Shown in pieces: positions 10,080-21,025 of a stretch of DNA of 64,000 bases. The position numbers were made by a program, and so were the translations under genes. Numbering within the stretch: the stretch's first letter is position 1; each line of letters opens with the position of its first letter. The DNA is from Adiantum capillus-veneris. Lineage: Eukaryota > Streptophyta > Polypodiopsida > Polypodiales > Pteridaceae. The notes under the pieces were generated by a model that searched no databases, was not told the DNA's origin, and saw only the letters and a list, made by a program, of their open reading frames with translations. The DNA lies in assembly GCA_014529385.2 (NCBI GenBank), contig CM043950.1, positions 157,433,545 through 157,497,544 of the forward strand, written 5' to 3'.

Positions 10080-12179
10080 TCAAGTCACTGTGGGTTCCAT
10101 CTGAAAGGCTTCAAGATACATTTGCAATAGCTGAGGTGAATCAACCAATTCAGACTCTTCCATCCATTTGGCATCCAACGATGGATAGTTCTTGAACTTC
10201 ACCAAATAGCGTCTTGCAACCTTTCCTCTAACCTTTCTTTCTTTATGTGCCAATATCTGTTCAGGAACAAGGATTTCATCCAATTCTTCCACTTCGGGTT
10301 GTTCCTCATCAAGCATATTCTCGGGCACATCACCAACAAAGGGTCTTAGAAGGCTGACATGAAAAGCATTATGTATTTTCCAGCCTTCGGGTAGCTTCAA
10401 CCTGTAAGCTACATTGCTGATCTTTTCTGAAATCTGAAAAGGACCATAATATCGCATATTGAGCTTAGGAAACAAGCGTTCCTTGCCTTTCCTTTTCCTT
10501 AACCTGGCCTTTTCAAAGCGCAAAAGCACCCAATCACCAAGTGAAAATACAAGTTCACGACGGTGACGATCAGCAGCTTTCTTTTGCTTAGCCTGAGTCT
10601 TCTCAAGAGCAATCTTTATCTTCCTGTATGTTTCATCCATATCTTGCACATACTTGTCTGCCTCAAAAATTTTGTCCTTAGTCTGCAAAATGGGCGGGAC
10701 TTTCTTCCCTCCTTCCACTATCTCAAATGGTGCCTTACCTGTTGACGTATGCACAGTGTTATTGTAAGCATATTCAACCAATGGAAGATGGTGTTCCCAA
10801 GTTGCCTTGTGCTCTGACACATAACATTTAAGCAGGTCCAAAACAGTAGAATTTGCCTCTTCTGCCTGTCCATCAGTTTGCCGATGAAACGAAGAAGAGA
10901 ACTTTAGCGTAGTGCCCATGTTCTCAAACAATGCCTTCCAGAAAATACTCGTCATACGTGGATCCCTGTCACTGACAATTGACTGAGGCATCCCGTGATA
11001 TTTAAAGATATTGCTCATAAATATCTTGACCATGTGTTCTGGCTTTATCTTCTTCCTCACAGGAATGAAATGGGCTTGCTTACTGAACCTACAAATGATA
11101 GTCCAAATCCCATCATTGCCTGTTTGCGTCCTTGGAAGATCAAAGATAAAGTCCATTGCTATGCTTTCCCATGGCCTATCTGGGATTGGCAATGGCTGCA
11201 ACAATCTCGGTTGCTTTTGTCTGTCAAATTTGACTTTTTGGCATACTAAGCATGATCTTACAAATGTGTCAACATCTTGACGTAAAGTTGGCCAATAGAA
11301 GAATGCCTCAACCCCTTTCACTGTCGCATCAATTCCACGGTGCCCAGCATAAGGTGGAGCATGACTTTCCATCAAAATCTTTGGCCGTAATTGTTTAGTA
11401 ACACATAACTTTCCATGCATCATGAGAAAGTCATTCTTAAGCATATAGTGCTCATGATGTTGCCCATCAACAAGCTGGTCATAGATCCTTGCAAAATCTG
11501 AATCTTCAGCATATTGTGTCTTCATTTCGTCTAGTTCACAATGGTACGGAATTGACACTGCTGAAATTTGGGGCTTTCGTGACAACGCATCAGCCACCAC
11601 GTTCTTTTTCCCTTGCACATGCACAATCTGAAAATGGAACATTGACAAGATGTTTGCCAATCGCATGTGCTTCTCAGACAACTTCGTCTGTGTGAGAAAA
11701 TATCGCAAGGTTTGATGATCCGTTTGGACAACAAAATCAGCCCCTAGCAGATAGTGTTTCCAACTAGTGAGAGCATGAATTACTGCCAACAATTCTTTCT
11801 CATAGACTTGCAAGTTTCTTTCAGTCTTCAAAAGAATTCTGCTCTCATATGCAACTACTCGGCCATTCTGCATTAGAACTAAACCAAGACTATGGCCACA
11901 CGCATCACACTGAACGACAAAAGGTTTCGAAAGATCTGGCAAAATGATTACCGGATCTAAAGTCAGCTTCTCTTTCAAGTGTTTGAACACTAAAATTTCC
12001 TTGGCTGTCCACTTGAAAGTAACTCCTTTTCCTTGTAGTGCATGGAGTGGAGAAGCAATCTCAGCAAAATTTCGAATGAACCTCTTGTAGTAGGAACATA
12101 AGCCTAGAAAGCTTCGAATGTCATGTACGGACTTCAAGTCTAGCCATGACCTAATTGCTTCTACTTTAGCAGGATCCAT
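10080..12179 (-). CDS. Element A pol: RT end, RNase H, integrase, chromodomain (699 aa open)
   Basis: An uninterrupted 699-codon frame. Residues 1-75 are the RT connection (MDPAKVEAIRSWLDLKSV). RNase H follows from Asp92 (CDACGHSLG) with Glu127 and Asp154. Integrase has its zinc site at His273, His280, Cys310 and Cys313 and its catalytic triad at Asp343, Asp404 and Glu440 (35-residue spacing). A C-terminal chromodomain spans roughly 630-690 (RRYLVKFKNYPSLDAKWMEE). Upstream RT is split off by a stop and a frameshift at about 12180-12240, so this frame is not reached from gag-pol as it stands. Confidence 0.93.
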   Translation of the reverse strand: MDPAKVEAIRSWLDLKSVHDIRSFLGLCSYYKRFIRNFAEIASPLHALQGKGVTFKWTAKEILVFKHLKEKLTLDPVIILPDLSKPFVVQCDACGHSLGLVLMQNGRVVAYESRILLKTERNLQVYEKELLAVIHALTSWKHYLLGADFVVQTDHQTLRYFLTQTKLSEKHMRLANILSMFHFQIVHVQGKKNVVADALSRKPQISAVSIPYHCELDEMKTQYAEDSDFARIYDQLVDGQHHEHYMLKNDFLMMHGKLCVTKQLRPKILMESHAPPYAGHRGIDATVKGVEAFFYWPTLRQDVDTFVRSCLVCQKVKFDRQKQPRLLQPLPIPDRPWESIAMDFIFDLPRTQTGNDGIWTIICRFSKQAHFIPVRKKIKPEHMVKIFMSNIFKYHGMPQSIVSDRDPRMTSIFWKALFENMGTTLKFSSSFHRQTDGQAEEANSTVLDLLKCYVSEHKATWEHHLPLVEYAYNNTVHTSTGKAPFEIVEGGKKVPPILQTKDKIFEADKYVQDMDETYRKIKIALEKTQAKQKKAADRHRRELVFSLGDWVLLRFEKARLRKRKGKERLFPKLNMRYYGPFQISEKISNVAYRLKLPEGWKIHNAFHVSLLRPFVGDVPENMLDEEQPEVEELDEILVPEQILAHKERKVRGKVARRYLVKFKNYPSLDAKWMEESELVDSPQLLQMYLEAFQMEPTVT

Positions 12180-12235
12180 GCGTACCCCATCCTTTAAAAA
12201 ATGTGCCCAAGGAAGTGAATCTCTTGCAAAAAAAA

Positions 12236-12904
12236 TTAACTCTTCTTCGCATTAATGAGTAGCCTGTTCGTACGTAACTCGTTGAAAACTGCAGTCAAGT
12301 GATCCCTATGCTCCTCTTCAGACTTCGAATAGACAATCATGTCGTCAAAGAAGGTACCCACAAAGTTTCTATGTGGTCTAAAAATTATGTCCATCATTCT
12401 ATTAAACGTGGCCGGAGCATTTGTGAGAACAAATGGCATAACAAGAAACACATAGAGACCAAATGTTGTACTGAACGCAGTCTTATGGACATCTTCTGGC
12501 CTAATGCGTATCTGATGATACCCACTCTTTAGGTCTATTCGTGTAAACAATGACGCTCCCTCAAGCCGATCAAGAATGTCATCTATCCTCGGTATGGGGA
12601 ACCTGTTCTTGATGGTATTCTTATTCAAGGCGCGATAGTCAATGCACATGCGCCATGAACCATCCTTCTTCTGCACTGAGAGTACAAGCAAACAAAAAGG
12701 GGATGAACTGGGCTGAATCGGCCCCTTCTCTAAAAGCTCGTTGACATGACTCATAATCTCTTTCTGCTGGGCTGCACTAACCTTATATGGTGGTCTCTTC
12801 GGTGGACTAGAACCTGGCACAAGATCTATAGTATGATCCTCAGGTCTCTCAGGAGGTAACTCCCCTGGCAAAGAGTCCGAAAAACAATCACTGAAACCAC
12901 TCAA
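12236..12904 (-). pseudogene. Element A pol: reverse transcriptase fingers and palm
   Basis: It reads DHTIDLVPGSSPPKRPPY, then [27 protein letters not shown], and the catalytic FVGTFFDDMIVYS. It ends at a TAA where related F1 has a Glu codon (AKKSEFF), and a frameshift follows in the poly-T stretch before the open frame resumes at 12179. Confidence 0.93.
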
Positions 12905-13458
12905 AAAAATTTAAACCTGTCTTTATCTAAGGTAGACAAATTAGATACAACTTGAGGTACTTCTTTTGCAAAGATCAAGTACGCAGAAAGATGATTCTTT
13001 ATTACAGATGAAATAGCAGAAGCAGAAACAACTGGAACAGACTCGCCTTTAAGCTTTACATCAAGGACATGAGTCTTTCCTCTATGTACAAGGGTAATCT
13101 TTTTGTTGTAAGTATCCACCATAGCATGCAACCTGTAACACCATGGGATACCCAGTAACACATCACAACCCTCAAGTGGCATAATATGAAATTCTTCCGC
13201 ATCCACATAGCTCTGAATGTGCAGACGAAGCTTCCCCAGAATGGGAGTAACGGGCTCTGAATGACCTGGGCATGCCAAACCTGCTTCCCTTGTCATACCC
13301 ATCTCCTCTGCACGAATACCCAACTTTGATGCCAATTCTAGTGATATGAAATTTGCACGGGCTCTTGGATCAAAGAAAACCAGCATTGTCTGGTCTCTAA
13401 CTTTTCCCCAAGCTTTGCACAGCTCCGTGGCATCTGTGTTTGGTTGGTTTCCAACCAA
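12901..13458 (-). pseudogene. Element A protease region
   Basis: It reads TMLVFFDPRARANFISLELA, then IMPLEGCDVLLGIPW, as in gypsy aspartic proteases. The active-site D-x-G-A appears as D-P-R-A, so the glycine is lost. A one-base loss after DRFKFF shifts the frame into the RT. Confidence 0.85.
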
Positions 13459-15085
13459 ATCTGGAACAAGTCCCGCACTTGGCTTTGGCTTCTTCCCTTT
13501 ATAGTCTGACTTGTCATCCTTATCCTGTGACTTCTTCTGTGGGCATTCATTTGCAAAATGTCCTTCCTGTTCACAAATGTAGCATTTCTTGCCCTCCCTA
13601 AGAGCTTTCCGTTCTTCAAAAGTTTTGCCAGAAAAATGCCTCTTTTGTCCTTATCCTCGTCCCGAAGAAGACTTAGACTGCTTCTTGGACGTATCACCTT
13701 CTTCAGTGGAGGGCTTCTTTGTGGGAGGCTCAGAAGGCTTTGTTGCAACATTGCCCTTGGCTGAAAACTGTTTGCCCTGGGACCCTTTCTGGTGGCTATT
13801 AAATCCATCGAAATCTCCCTTTGACACATTGCTGGCGACTCTTGCATGCTCTATCAACTGAAACATATTCATGATAGTAGTCTTTGTGCAGTAGTCCCTA
13901 ATTTTCTTGGGACTACTGCACAGTAGTTTTTGTGCAGTAATCCGCAACAATACTTCTCAATTTGTTCTGACAATGGCACAAACCTGTAAGAGGTGACTGG
14001 CAATAGTGCGGCCCAAAACTGTTTATTGTACTCTTCCAGATTCGCACACTGTTTAGCATTCAACTCCTGCCATTCTGTCATCACATCCACTTCAAAAGTG
14101 TTTGTCAACCATGCAGGCGCAAAAAGCTGTTTGAATTGGACCCACGTTGTTGGGGCTTGACCCTGGTTCAACAATGCGGTCCACCATTGAAGCGCATTCC
14201 CTTTCAAGAAAGTGGCAGCCTTGCGTATCTTTGAAGATTCCGTGAAGTTTCCTCTAGCATAAGCTGCATCGAACTACTATATGAAGGTCAAAGCCTTCAA
14301 TTGATCCTCAGTTCCTCTGAAAGTTTCAAACTTCACTCCCTGCCCACCTTCCTTGTAATCCTTCAATTGACTCAAAGGAGCCACATTATCATAAACAGGT
14401 GCCTGTAACAGTGGTGCTCCATGATTGTTCATTCCAGCACTCGCATGAAAAGTGTTACCCGTGGTATCTGCATTTGGTACGTATGGCTGCGAAAAACCAG
14501 CCATACCAAATTGTGTTCCAAGCACTCGAAATTGGCCATAGGCACCCTGGAAACCTGGTTGGACACCCATGTTCGCGTACATAGGGTTACCCATGCCTCT
14601 TTGCATTGTCCGAACACATTCCCTGGCATCTGACCTGTGGAAGGTCCAGCCATAGCTTGAAACACTGAACCACCTCCAAAATAACCAGGATAAGTATTAG
14701 GTAATGGAAGGGTCTGACGCATAGCGTGTTCATTACTCCCTTGACCATTCACAAACGGTTCCTATCCAGCTAAAGCATGCTGCTTTGGATCATTGGACAC
14801 CGCTAGTTGCTCAACCACATGGGCTTTCCCTCGAGCATCATGAGTCCTCTGCGCATTGGAAATCTCCTTTTCCTGCAACCGAGCCTCTAAGAACTCCTGC
14901 ATCCTTGGGTTGTTAGCCAACTGCTGAAACATGTCCATGCAGCAACGCAGTTGAGTTCTAAACAACCTGTCCTCTTCTTGAAGAGTTGAAGGAACTTTCT
15001 CCGTGCCATGTGAGGACGATCCCTCTTCAGGTACTTGGTCTCTCTTCTCTGCCATAACGACAAGCTCTGTGTTGCTTTCACCCAC
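13459..15085 (-). pseudogene. Element A gag with one CCHC zinc knuckle
   Basis: It probably starts at the Met at 15085 (MGESNTELVVMAEKRDQVP). The capsid-like part includes EGGQGVKFETF and KGNALQWWTALLNQ. Near 13540-13590 lies the knuckle CYICEQEGHFANEC. Several frameshifts break it into overlapping frames, and a small duplication of a TAGTTTTTGTGCAGTA-type word lies at about 13877-13942. Confidence 0.88.
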
Positions 15086-15122
15086 AACAATCCACGCTGC
15101 ACTTTTTGAAGAAAAAGTGACT

Positions 15123-15140
15123 ATCCCGTCGATGGAACCA
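15123..15140 (-). other. Element A primer binding site
   Basis: The minus strand reads TGGTTCCATCGACGGGAT immediately after the 5' LTR. It starts TGG as required for a tRNA CCA end, but is not the iMet site used by F1 and C. The tRNA is not identified. Confidence 0.65.
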
Positions 15141-16479
15141 TATAACCGGCCTGTACAACGTAGAGGGCGGTACTATTTCAATTACCTGTTAACTTTACAC
15201 AGAGCACTGAGAAGGGAAGAGAACACAGTTGCGTCCAGCGACTAGAATGTCACTACGCACACGAGACCGACACCCTGTAGGCCCCAAAGACTGGCGCCCC
15301 TTTCGGTATTCCTTTATTCAAATTAAGGTAAACGATCCGACCACTTCGCACAAGCTTTCACAAAGCTGTCCAAACCTGGCGAGGGCTGAAAACGCAGGTT
15401 TTCGACCTGATTTTGGCAACATAACGGCGCAAAAACCCTATAGGTCAAAAGCACCTGTCTAGGACAGATTCCCTCGCTATCTGGAAGCTTTCTGGTGAGC
15501 TGTCACAGAATTTCAGCGGGCTGTAATTCCCTGTTTTTCACTACCGGGTGCCCAAAAGCCTGTACACGCATACCAAGGCTCTCACGAGGCTCCCCCGGTG
15601 TTCCCTTGCAGTTTAGGTGCGAAACCCTAAACCTGCAGAAAAACACAGCAGGCTGTAATTCACTGTTTCGGATCGTTTTTAGCGGAGCGAACATGCCTAC
15701 GCGTGTCCCAAGGGCTCCCGCACGCAATGGGACAGTTCCCTTGTGAATTGGACGAGTTTTCACGCGAGAAAACTCTCTGAACCCGCAATCTTTCGCGATG
15801 GAACTGTGCATACCTGTGGGGGATTAGCAATTAGCTAATCCGGTTCCTGTTCAGAAGGCTCTTGCCTTGGCAAACGCGCATAAACCCCCAGAACTGTACA
15901 TGTTCAACTGAGTAGCCCAACTAGTGGGGCATTACCATATGTGCCAAAGGGGAGAGAGAGATGCACGAGAGCAAATCATCGCGCTACATGAGACAGAGAA
16001 GAAGGCAAGCTTTCCATTAAAGCTGTAGACCTACACCCACTACTCACACACATTGTAGCTCACTTATGATAAAAAATCAGCCTCCTCTCTCAAATTGGGC
16101 GCCCCCTCTTGCTCATGGAAGTGGAAAACTGCACCAGGAGCCGCCATGTGTCAAGTTTGCCCCTTTTGAGTTAATTCTCTAGTTCCCACTGACTTATAAA
16201 GTTGTAAGTGACTTTCCGAGTGGCCTAGATTTCATTTGGCGCACACAGGCTTCCATACTCATCAGAACTCAGTGCTAACTGGCCCGACCAATCCCAGACT
16301 AACCGACCCAGAGTCCCGCTGTGAGAAACCTATTCGGCCGCAGCCGTTTCACACTGGCCATGCAATGTCCACTTGCACCTTTTCAAGGGTTTCGGGGAAA
16401 ACAAGTAAAAATAAAATAAATAAAAATATCTAGTACTTATTTACGAAAGACAACATGAAAAATACACCTCTTGGTGACA
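15141..16479 (-). repeat. Element A 5' LTR
   Basis: 1339 bp, very similar to 8446-9771, with the same termini. The shared LTR box is at 15292-15312 and the first hairpin at 15821-15841. Confidence 0.95.
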
Positions 16480-16484
16480 GATGC

Positions 16485-17247
16485 CCGTCTTCTTAAGAGT
16501 TGGCCTTTTCTTCGAAAAATCCTCCGCTTCCATGGAGGAAAAACGAAGAATGAGTGCCCTTTCTTTCGAGGTTTCCCCATTGCTTTCATTTTTCTTGTTG
16601 CCCACTCTCCAAGCTCTTGTGTGCATCGGTTCATGAACCCCCATCAAAGCCATGAGTTCTTTTACCTCTTCGTCCACATTATCTTTGTCTTAGAAGCCGC
16701 AAATTCTCACATGTAAAGCACGCACACGTTTTCTTTGCTCCTCTAGTGTCAGATTAATAATAGTGGGTGTGGACGTGGACATGGACGTTATTTCCTTACC
16801 TTTTCCTTTCTTGGCAACCTCGATCCATTTCTCGGCTTCATCCGCCTTTTGTTGAGTCTTTGTAATAACATCCACCCAAGAAGTCGTCATTTCTTTGTGT
16901 TGCTCTTCTCCCTCTTTGATGGCCCGTACTTGCTGCTTGATCGTGTTTAGTTCTTCTATTACTAAGGGATGCAATTCTCCCTCTTCAAGTGTGTTTCTTG
17001 ATCGTGCTTCAGCGAGATCCTTCTTGAGTGATGCAATCTCTTCATCTTGAGCCGTCACACGATCTTCCAATGCATTTATCTTGCTTTCTTGGATCAACAC
17101 ACGTCGTTCGAGCATTTTTATTGTGCCTAGTAGGTTGTGGTTCATCTTGCTAATGGTTTCCGTCATTTCTTCTTTGCACTTCTTAATGGCATCCTCTAAG
17201 GGGTCGGCCTTATTATTATGCTTCCTCATGCTTAATCTTCTTTGCAC
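16485..17247 (-). pseudogene. LINE1 ORF1: coiled coil and RRM-like domain
   Basis: The first 120 residues are a long coiled coil (ALEDRVTAQDEEIASLKKDL), then RKRVRALHVRICGF, the RRM-like start seen in plant LINE ORF1 proteins. After a frameshift at about 16685 it reads GVHEPMHTRAW and ALILRFSSMEAEDFSKKRP. The protein would bind the LINE RNA. Element A interrupts it at 16484. Confidence 0.82.
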
Positions 17248-17303
17248 TTCTGAATGGCATCCTCTAAGGGGTCGGCCTTATCATTCTGCTTCCTCATGCT
17301 TAA
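17168..17303. repeat. 68-bp tandem duplication in LINE1 ORF1 5' end
   Basis: Two copies of the block around GCATCCTCTAAGGGGTCGGC lie next to each other with a 68-bp period. As 68 is not a multiple of 3, the upstream copy is out of frame with the coiled coil. The probable ORF1 start lies near here. Confidence 0.8.
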
Positions 17304-17560
17304 TCGTTGCCAACGGGAGCCACACTATGTGCACATGTGTTTCCACATTATGCACATCTTTTTTTTTCCCTCTCTACGCGCGTAGGTTTTCTTTTAACCC
17401 TCTCACGTGCGTAGGTGTTCTCTCTACGTAGGTAAAAATTCTCTCTCTACGCTTTTTATCTCTTTCTACGCTTGAAATTTCCTCCCACCTCTCTCTACGC
17501 TTAATTTCCCTCCCACTCTCTCTCTACGCACGGGCCAGCAGGGGGATGGGGGGGGGAGCG
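17304..17560 (-). other. LINE1 presumed 5' UTR
   Basis: A pyrimidine-rich plus strand with repeats of CTCTCTACG(C) and ACGCGCGTAG. No protein is supported. It merges into a G-rich low-complexity stretch. Confidence 0.45.
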
Positions 17561-17804
17561 CGAGGGTTTGAGGTTGCAAGGAGAGCGTGAGAGGGGGACT
17601 GGGGCTGCAGAGGGAGCACGAGGGGGGCGGGGCTGCAAGGGGGGAGAGCGAGAAAGCGCGAGGGGGGGGCGTGAGGGGGGCGGGGCTACACGGGGAGACA
17701 GTGAGAGAGCGCGAGGGGGGGGCGCAGCAGCAGAGGGGGAGCGCGAGGGGGGCGGGAGCAGTAGCAGTAGAGAGCGCGAGCAAGGTGGGGGGGGGGGGGG
17801 GGGG

Positions 17805-17863
<59 letters not shown>
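17540..17863. repeat. G-rich stretch, G19 run and (GA)n between LINE1 and LINE2
   Basis: GCGAGGGGGG-type repeats at about 17545-17785, G19 at 17787-17805, then GA repeats to 17863. It lies exactly between the tail of LINE2 and the 5' end of LINE1. Long open frames here (Ser/Leu, Pro or Arg/Glu) are products of the repeats. Confidence 0.85.
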
Positions 17864-17866
<3 letters not shown>

Positions 17867-19005
17867 AATGAAATGACATATTAACGTCTCAAAAGGCCAA
17901 AATGACCTATGAGACCAATGTGTCACAAACTTGTGAATTTGGTATCGTGTATGAGTACAAAAAAAGAAATACTAAAATGAATCTAGAAGTGCTACTAGCT
18001 CGAACTGTGGGATATGTGTGATCACTGATACAATGGGTGCCCAATACAAGAGAAAGATACAATGGGTGATGGATCCATCCTCATCTGTACTCTCGATGTC
18101 GAGATAGTATGGCTCGTATCCTCTATTGTAGCCTTCGTCGATGTTGTGAAGCTCCTCTCCTCGGTCGTGGGCATCTAGATCTCCCTACTTCCAATGCTTG
18201 ATCAATGAGAGTACCGTCGGTGTGAGTATGAGTTGAGCTTTGCAGTGGTGGCTGCTCCTCTATCTGTCCAGTGTTTGGTGTGAAGAAATCAGTAATTTGT
18301 CTCTGGTATTGTCTCTCTCTAGATCTCCTCACCCTGTGTAGCTCAAGTAGATACAGGCCAACACCTCTCTGGTCCTGATAGCTCATGACTCTCGAGAAGG
18401 GTCTTTAAGGCTTCTCTGAATAGACACTGGAAGCGACCCCATATCTCGTAATACACAATGCTCTGACATATATTATGTGTCTCCGTCTCTGGCTCTGTAT
18501 GGCATAGGCGGCATATCCTGCTAGCTGTTGGTATTCCTCTGAATCTACCAGTCTCAATCTCAAGCTGGTGTGAAGATGTCCGTATCTGACCGATGGCGCA
18601 CCGTAACCCATGAGATAGATGTGTATCCATATATCTGGGACGAATCACAAACCCATCCCCTGTGAGTTGAAAAAGATTCTCTCTATAGAAAGACACCTTC
18701 ATGCCCCACTCCTCTGTCGGCTCTATCCATGTCCTCTTTTGGTGTCCAACTGGGTCAGGTCCTGGCGAATGAGTCTAGTAATCTGCACCCGTGTAAGAGA
18801 CAATGGTGCATCAAGGGAGTACTGGAAGGGATGCAAGCTGTCCATGCTGAAGCCATGTATCTTGAACCATGTACCAGCATGATGTGTCCCCCTTTAAAGC
18901 TAATTGTCTGGAGGACTCAAAGGCCAATCTGGCATATCAGTCTCTGGTAGTATCCCATAAGCTGTGCATAAAGGAGACTGGTCTGGTAAGCGCCTCTATC
19001 TCCAT

Positions 19006-19046
<41 letters not shown>

Positions 19047-19270
19047 CTAACTCTGCTCTAACGATCTCGTGTGGCACAAATGCCTTGGCTCTAATCAGCC
19101 GAGAGATCATAGATACCAAGGGCCTCTCCATACCTCTCCACCCATCCTGACTCACAGAGGGTCCCGAAAGCCAAAAATTCCAGATGGAAAACTCGGTGAA
19201 TGACGCAAGACAAAAGATAGAGAGCCCCCTAGCCTCTAGGTCACATATAGTGAGCCGGGGTATTGTCAGC
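17864..19270 (-). mobile_element. LINE2: 5'-truncated LINE
   Basis: It holds the C-terminal ORF2 region and 3' UTR. It reads DGWRGMERPLVSMISRLIRA, then GQIRTSSHQLEIETGRFRG and the Cys/His motif CRLCHTEPETETHNIC, a typical LINE C-terminal knuckle. The tail is (ATTTC)n. A G41 run interrupts the coding region. The 5' limit near 19270 is approximate. Confidence 0.82.
19006..19046. repeat. G41 homopolymer inside LINE2
   Basis: 41 consecutive G on the plus strand. At the same site LINE1 has only seven G (about 3475-3482), so the run looks like an expansion of a pre-existing short run, or an assembly artefact. It would encode polyproline in the ORF2 frame. Confidence 0.9.
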
Positions 19271-19309
19271 AAACATCTCTTTTAAATACCATGAAAATAA
19301 TAATAACCC

Positions 19310-19505
19310 TCATTCTAGAAATTAAAAAATGGCCAAAACGGGCATGCAATGGGCACTTGTCAGTGCAAACCCTAAGTGTGCCTCAAATTCCTCTTCTACA
19401 GGTGTACAAGTGACCAACCCACAACCAAGGGCCAATGCACATGTCATGACAAGACAGTAAGCAGGACGAAAAACATTTAAAAGGTGAACATAACTCTAGA
19501 ACCAA
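19310..19505 (-). repeat. Diverged copy of the LTR at 40067-40420
   Basis: Shared words include GTGCAAACCCTA, ACCAACCCACAA and AAGGTGAA.ATA in the same order as at 40285-40400. It is probably an old LTR fragment in the DAPB intron. Confidence 0.5.
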
Positions 19506-20072
19506 TGTGTCCATGTAGGTGTCACAGAATAACAGATGAACAAGGAGCTAACATGAGACAAATAGAAGTGCATATGAATTGGGAAGCAGAGATGCAAAGG
19601 GCAGACAGCACGTGTGAGCTTCTGGTTGGCTTTTACGAAAACTTCTCTAAGATTCTGAGAATGTTTACACCTGACTCCTGTACAGCCTGTAAGGTGTCAG
19701 AAAAACATCTGCCCCAAAGCTTCATAAGTCCTGCTCATCAGGAACAAGCATTTCTTCATGTATTCTATGCACATAGCAGGCGCATCAAATCGACAACCAT
19801 GCCTCTCTTCATTGTGGCCAGAGCCCAACCCAACACAACTAATCTGCCATCGTAAGCATCAACAGGCAGCTTGAGCTTCGAAGTACTATCAGGCAAAGCT
19901 CAACACACCAACATACCCACAAGGCTTCCTCAAGTCAGTCATATTAATCCAAAAACATGTTGAGAATGATTCCTGCCGAAGCAGGCAGAAAAGATTCTCC
20001 TAAAAGCAGCACAACATTCAGAGCTATATTACAGATACCTACAAACAACCATAAGAACAAAAGTCTACAAAC

Positions 20073-20147
20073 CTTGAGCTTGTAGCCAGCAAAGGCCCCT
20101 GGAAACTCCTCAGCCATGATTTCCATTGCTGCTTGAAAAGCCACCAC
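20073..20147 (-). CDS. DAPB: DAPB exon: short helical segment
   Basis: The exon is exactly 75 bp (25 codons, phase 0 on both sides). The acceptor is CAG at 20148-20150 and the donor is GTTTGT at 20067-20072. It reads VVAFQAAMEIMAEEFPGAFA then GYKLK, matching the plant pattern after APQMGKQ. The next exon downstream is 19.7 kb away. Confidence 0.88.
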
Positions 20148-20712
20148 CTGTCCAAACCAACAAAAAGGAAACATGATGGTGATGCGGGTCCTCTAAGAGA
20201 AAACCTGTCACAAGCAGAAAGATAGAAGAAAGAATAGGGTCCACAGCTCATATTTTTCAGGAGGATGAGAAACTACTCATAAATTTGCATAGTAAAAATA
20301 GATGATGTCACTTTTCCAATTTGAAGGTTTGCTCTATATCAAAGGTAAAAGTTTCACATAATGCTTGTCAATACAAAACACTAGAACCACTTTAACCCTT
20401 GAACAACAAGGTCAGCCTTAAGAATCCTTGGTAACATGGTGGCAACCGCCTCTCATCAACCCTCCCAGGCAAGCAGGCAGCACAACACAGCCATAACAGC
20501 ATGCAACCTCCTCCCTTGCCCTCATGGCGTCAGTTTTCATTTACTAGACGACGTTTCTCGTGAGATCAATGCAAAACGTATAAGGTAGACAATTTTGGCT
20601 GGTGAAGAATAGGAAGATCACAGTGACCATAACGACGATCTTACAGCAAGAATTTTTTAGCCTGCTAGATGTACTTGTGTGAGGATCCACAAAAGCGATG
20701 GATCCTAGTGAA

Positions 20713-20778
<66 letters not shown>

Positions 20779-21025
20779 ACACCAAACACACACACACACA
20801 CACACACTTTTGTTTATGCAGCAGCAAGGCCTTCAAGCTTCCACAGGAAAATCTCATGAGCCATGATTGTCTCCCTTGATTGAAACCAAATCTCTTCCCA
20901 CCTCAATTTTGCATTACACATGCATATGGATTGTCAGTTTAGGTAATATGTCTTGAAATCTAAAGAGTACTTCAGCAATTAGAACAACACAACAGTTCAA
21001 TCAAGCACATTTTAAGAGGGAGTAC
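20148..21025 (-). other. 878-bp DAPB intron with a C64 run
   Basis: It lies between the exons at 20073-20147 and 21026-21159. It holds C64 at 20715-20778 followed by a (CA)n run to about 20807. No other feature is recognised. Confidence 0.85.
20715..20778. repeat. C64 homopolymer
   Basis: 64 consecutive C, then ACACCAAACACACACACA. Such length is unusual in assembled plant DNA and its exact length is doubtful. Confidence 0.9.

Larger units (their letters stand above)
8446..16479 (-). mobile_element. Element A: complete Ty3/gypsy chromovirus, TSD GATGC
   Basis: 8034 bp with two LTRs (1326 and 1339 bp), GATGC at 8441-8445 and 16480-16484, a primer site next to the 5' LTR, and a purine tract before the 3' LTR. 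Internal order on the minus strand is gag with CCHC, protease, RT, RNase H, integrase and chromodomain. It is close to intact. Only a few frameshifts and one stop block expression, and the LTRs differ little, so the insertion is young relative to its LINE1 host. Confidence 0.95.
2262..17560 (-). mobile_element. LINE1: long non-LTR retrotransposon, interrupted three times
   Basis: ORF1 is at 17247 to 8300 (split by element A). ORF2 is at about 8296 to 2469 and carries an AP-type endonuclease, a reverse transcriptase and a Cys/His C-terminus. The 3' end is a (ATTTC)n tail running into (CT)n. Three LTR insertions, each with a clear 5-bp TSD, split it; without them it is about 5.1 kb. Frameshifts and stops show it is dead. 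The 5' limit near 17560 is approximate. The clade is not assigned: ORF1 is coiled-coil plus an RRM-like domain, while the ORF2 endonuclease reads SETHQ. Confidence 0.85.
390..20072 (-). other. 19.7-kb DAPB intron packed with nested transposons
   Basis: It is bounded by donor GTTTGT at 20067-20072 and acceptor CAG at 390-392, with the same reading phase on both sides. It contains three LINE copies, two solo LTRs and one complete gypsy element. The LINEs, element A and the solo LTR at 6681-8137 have the same orientation as the gene; the solo LTR at 3943-4615 is opposite. Confidence 0.85.

Noticed and set aside
17466-17926. Long overlapping open frames rich in Ser/Leu, Pro or Arg/Glu
   Set aside because: They are translations of (GA)n, G runs and GCGAGGGG repeats; no domain.
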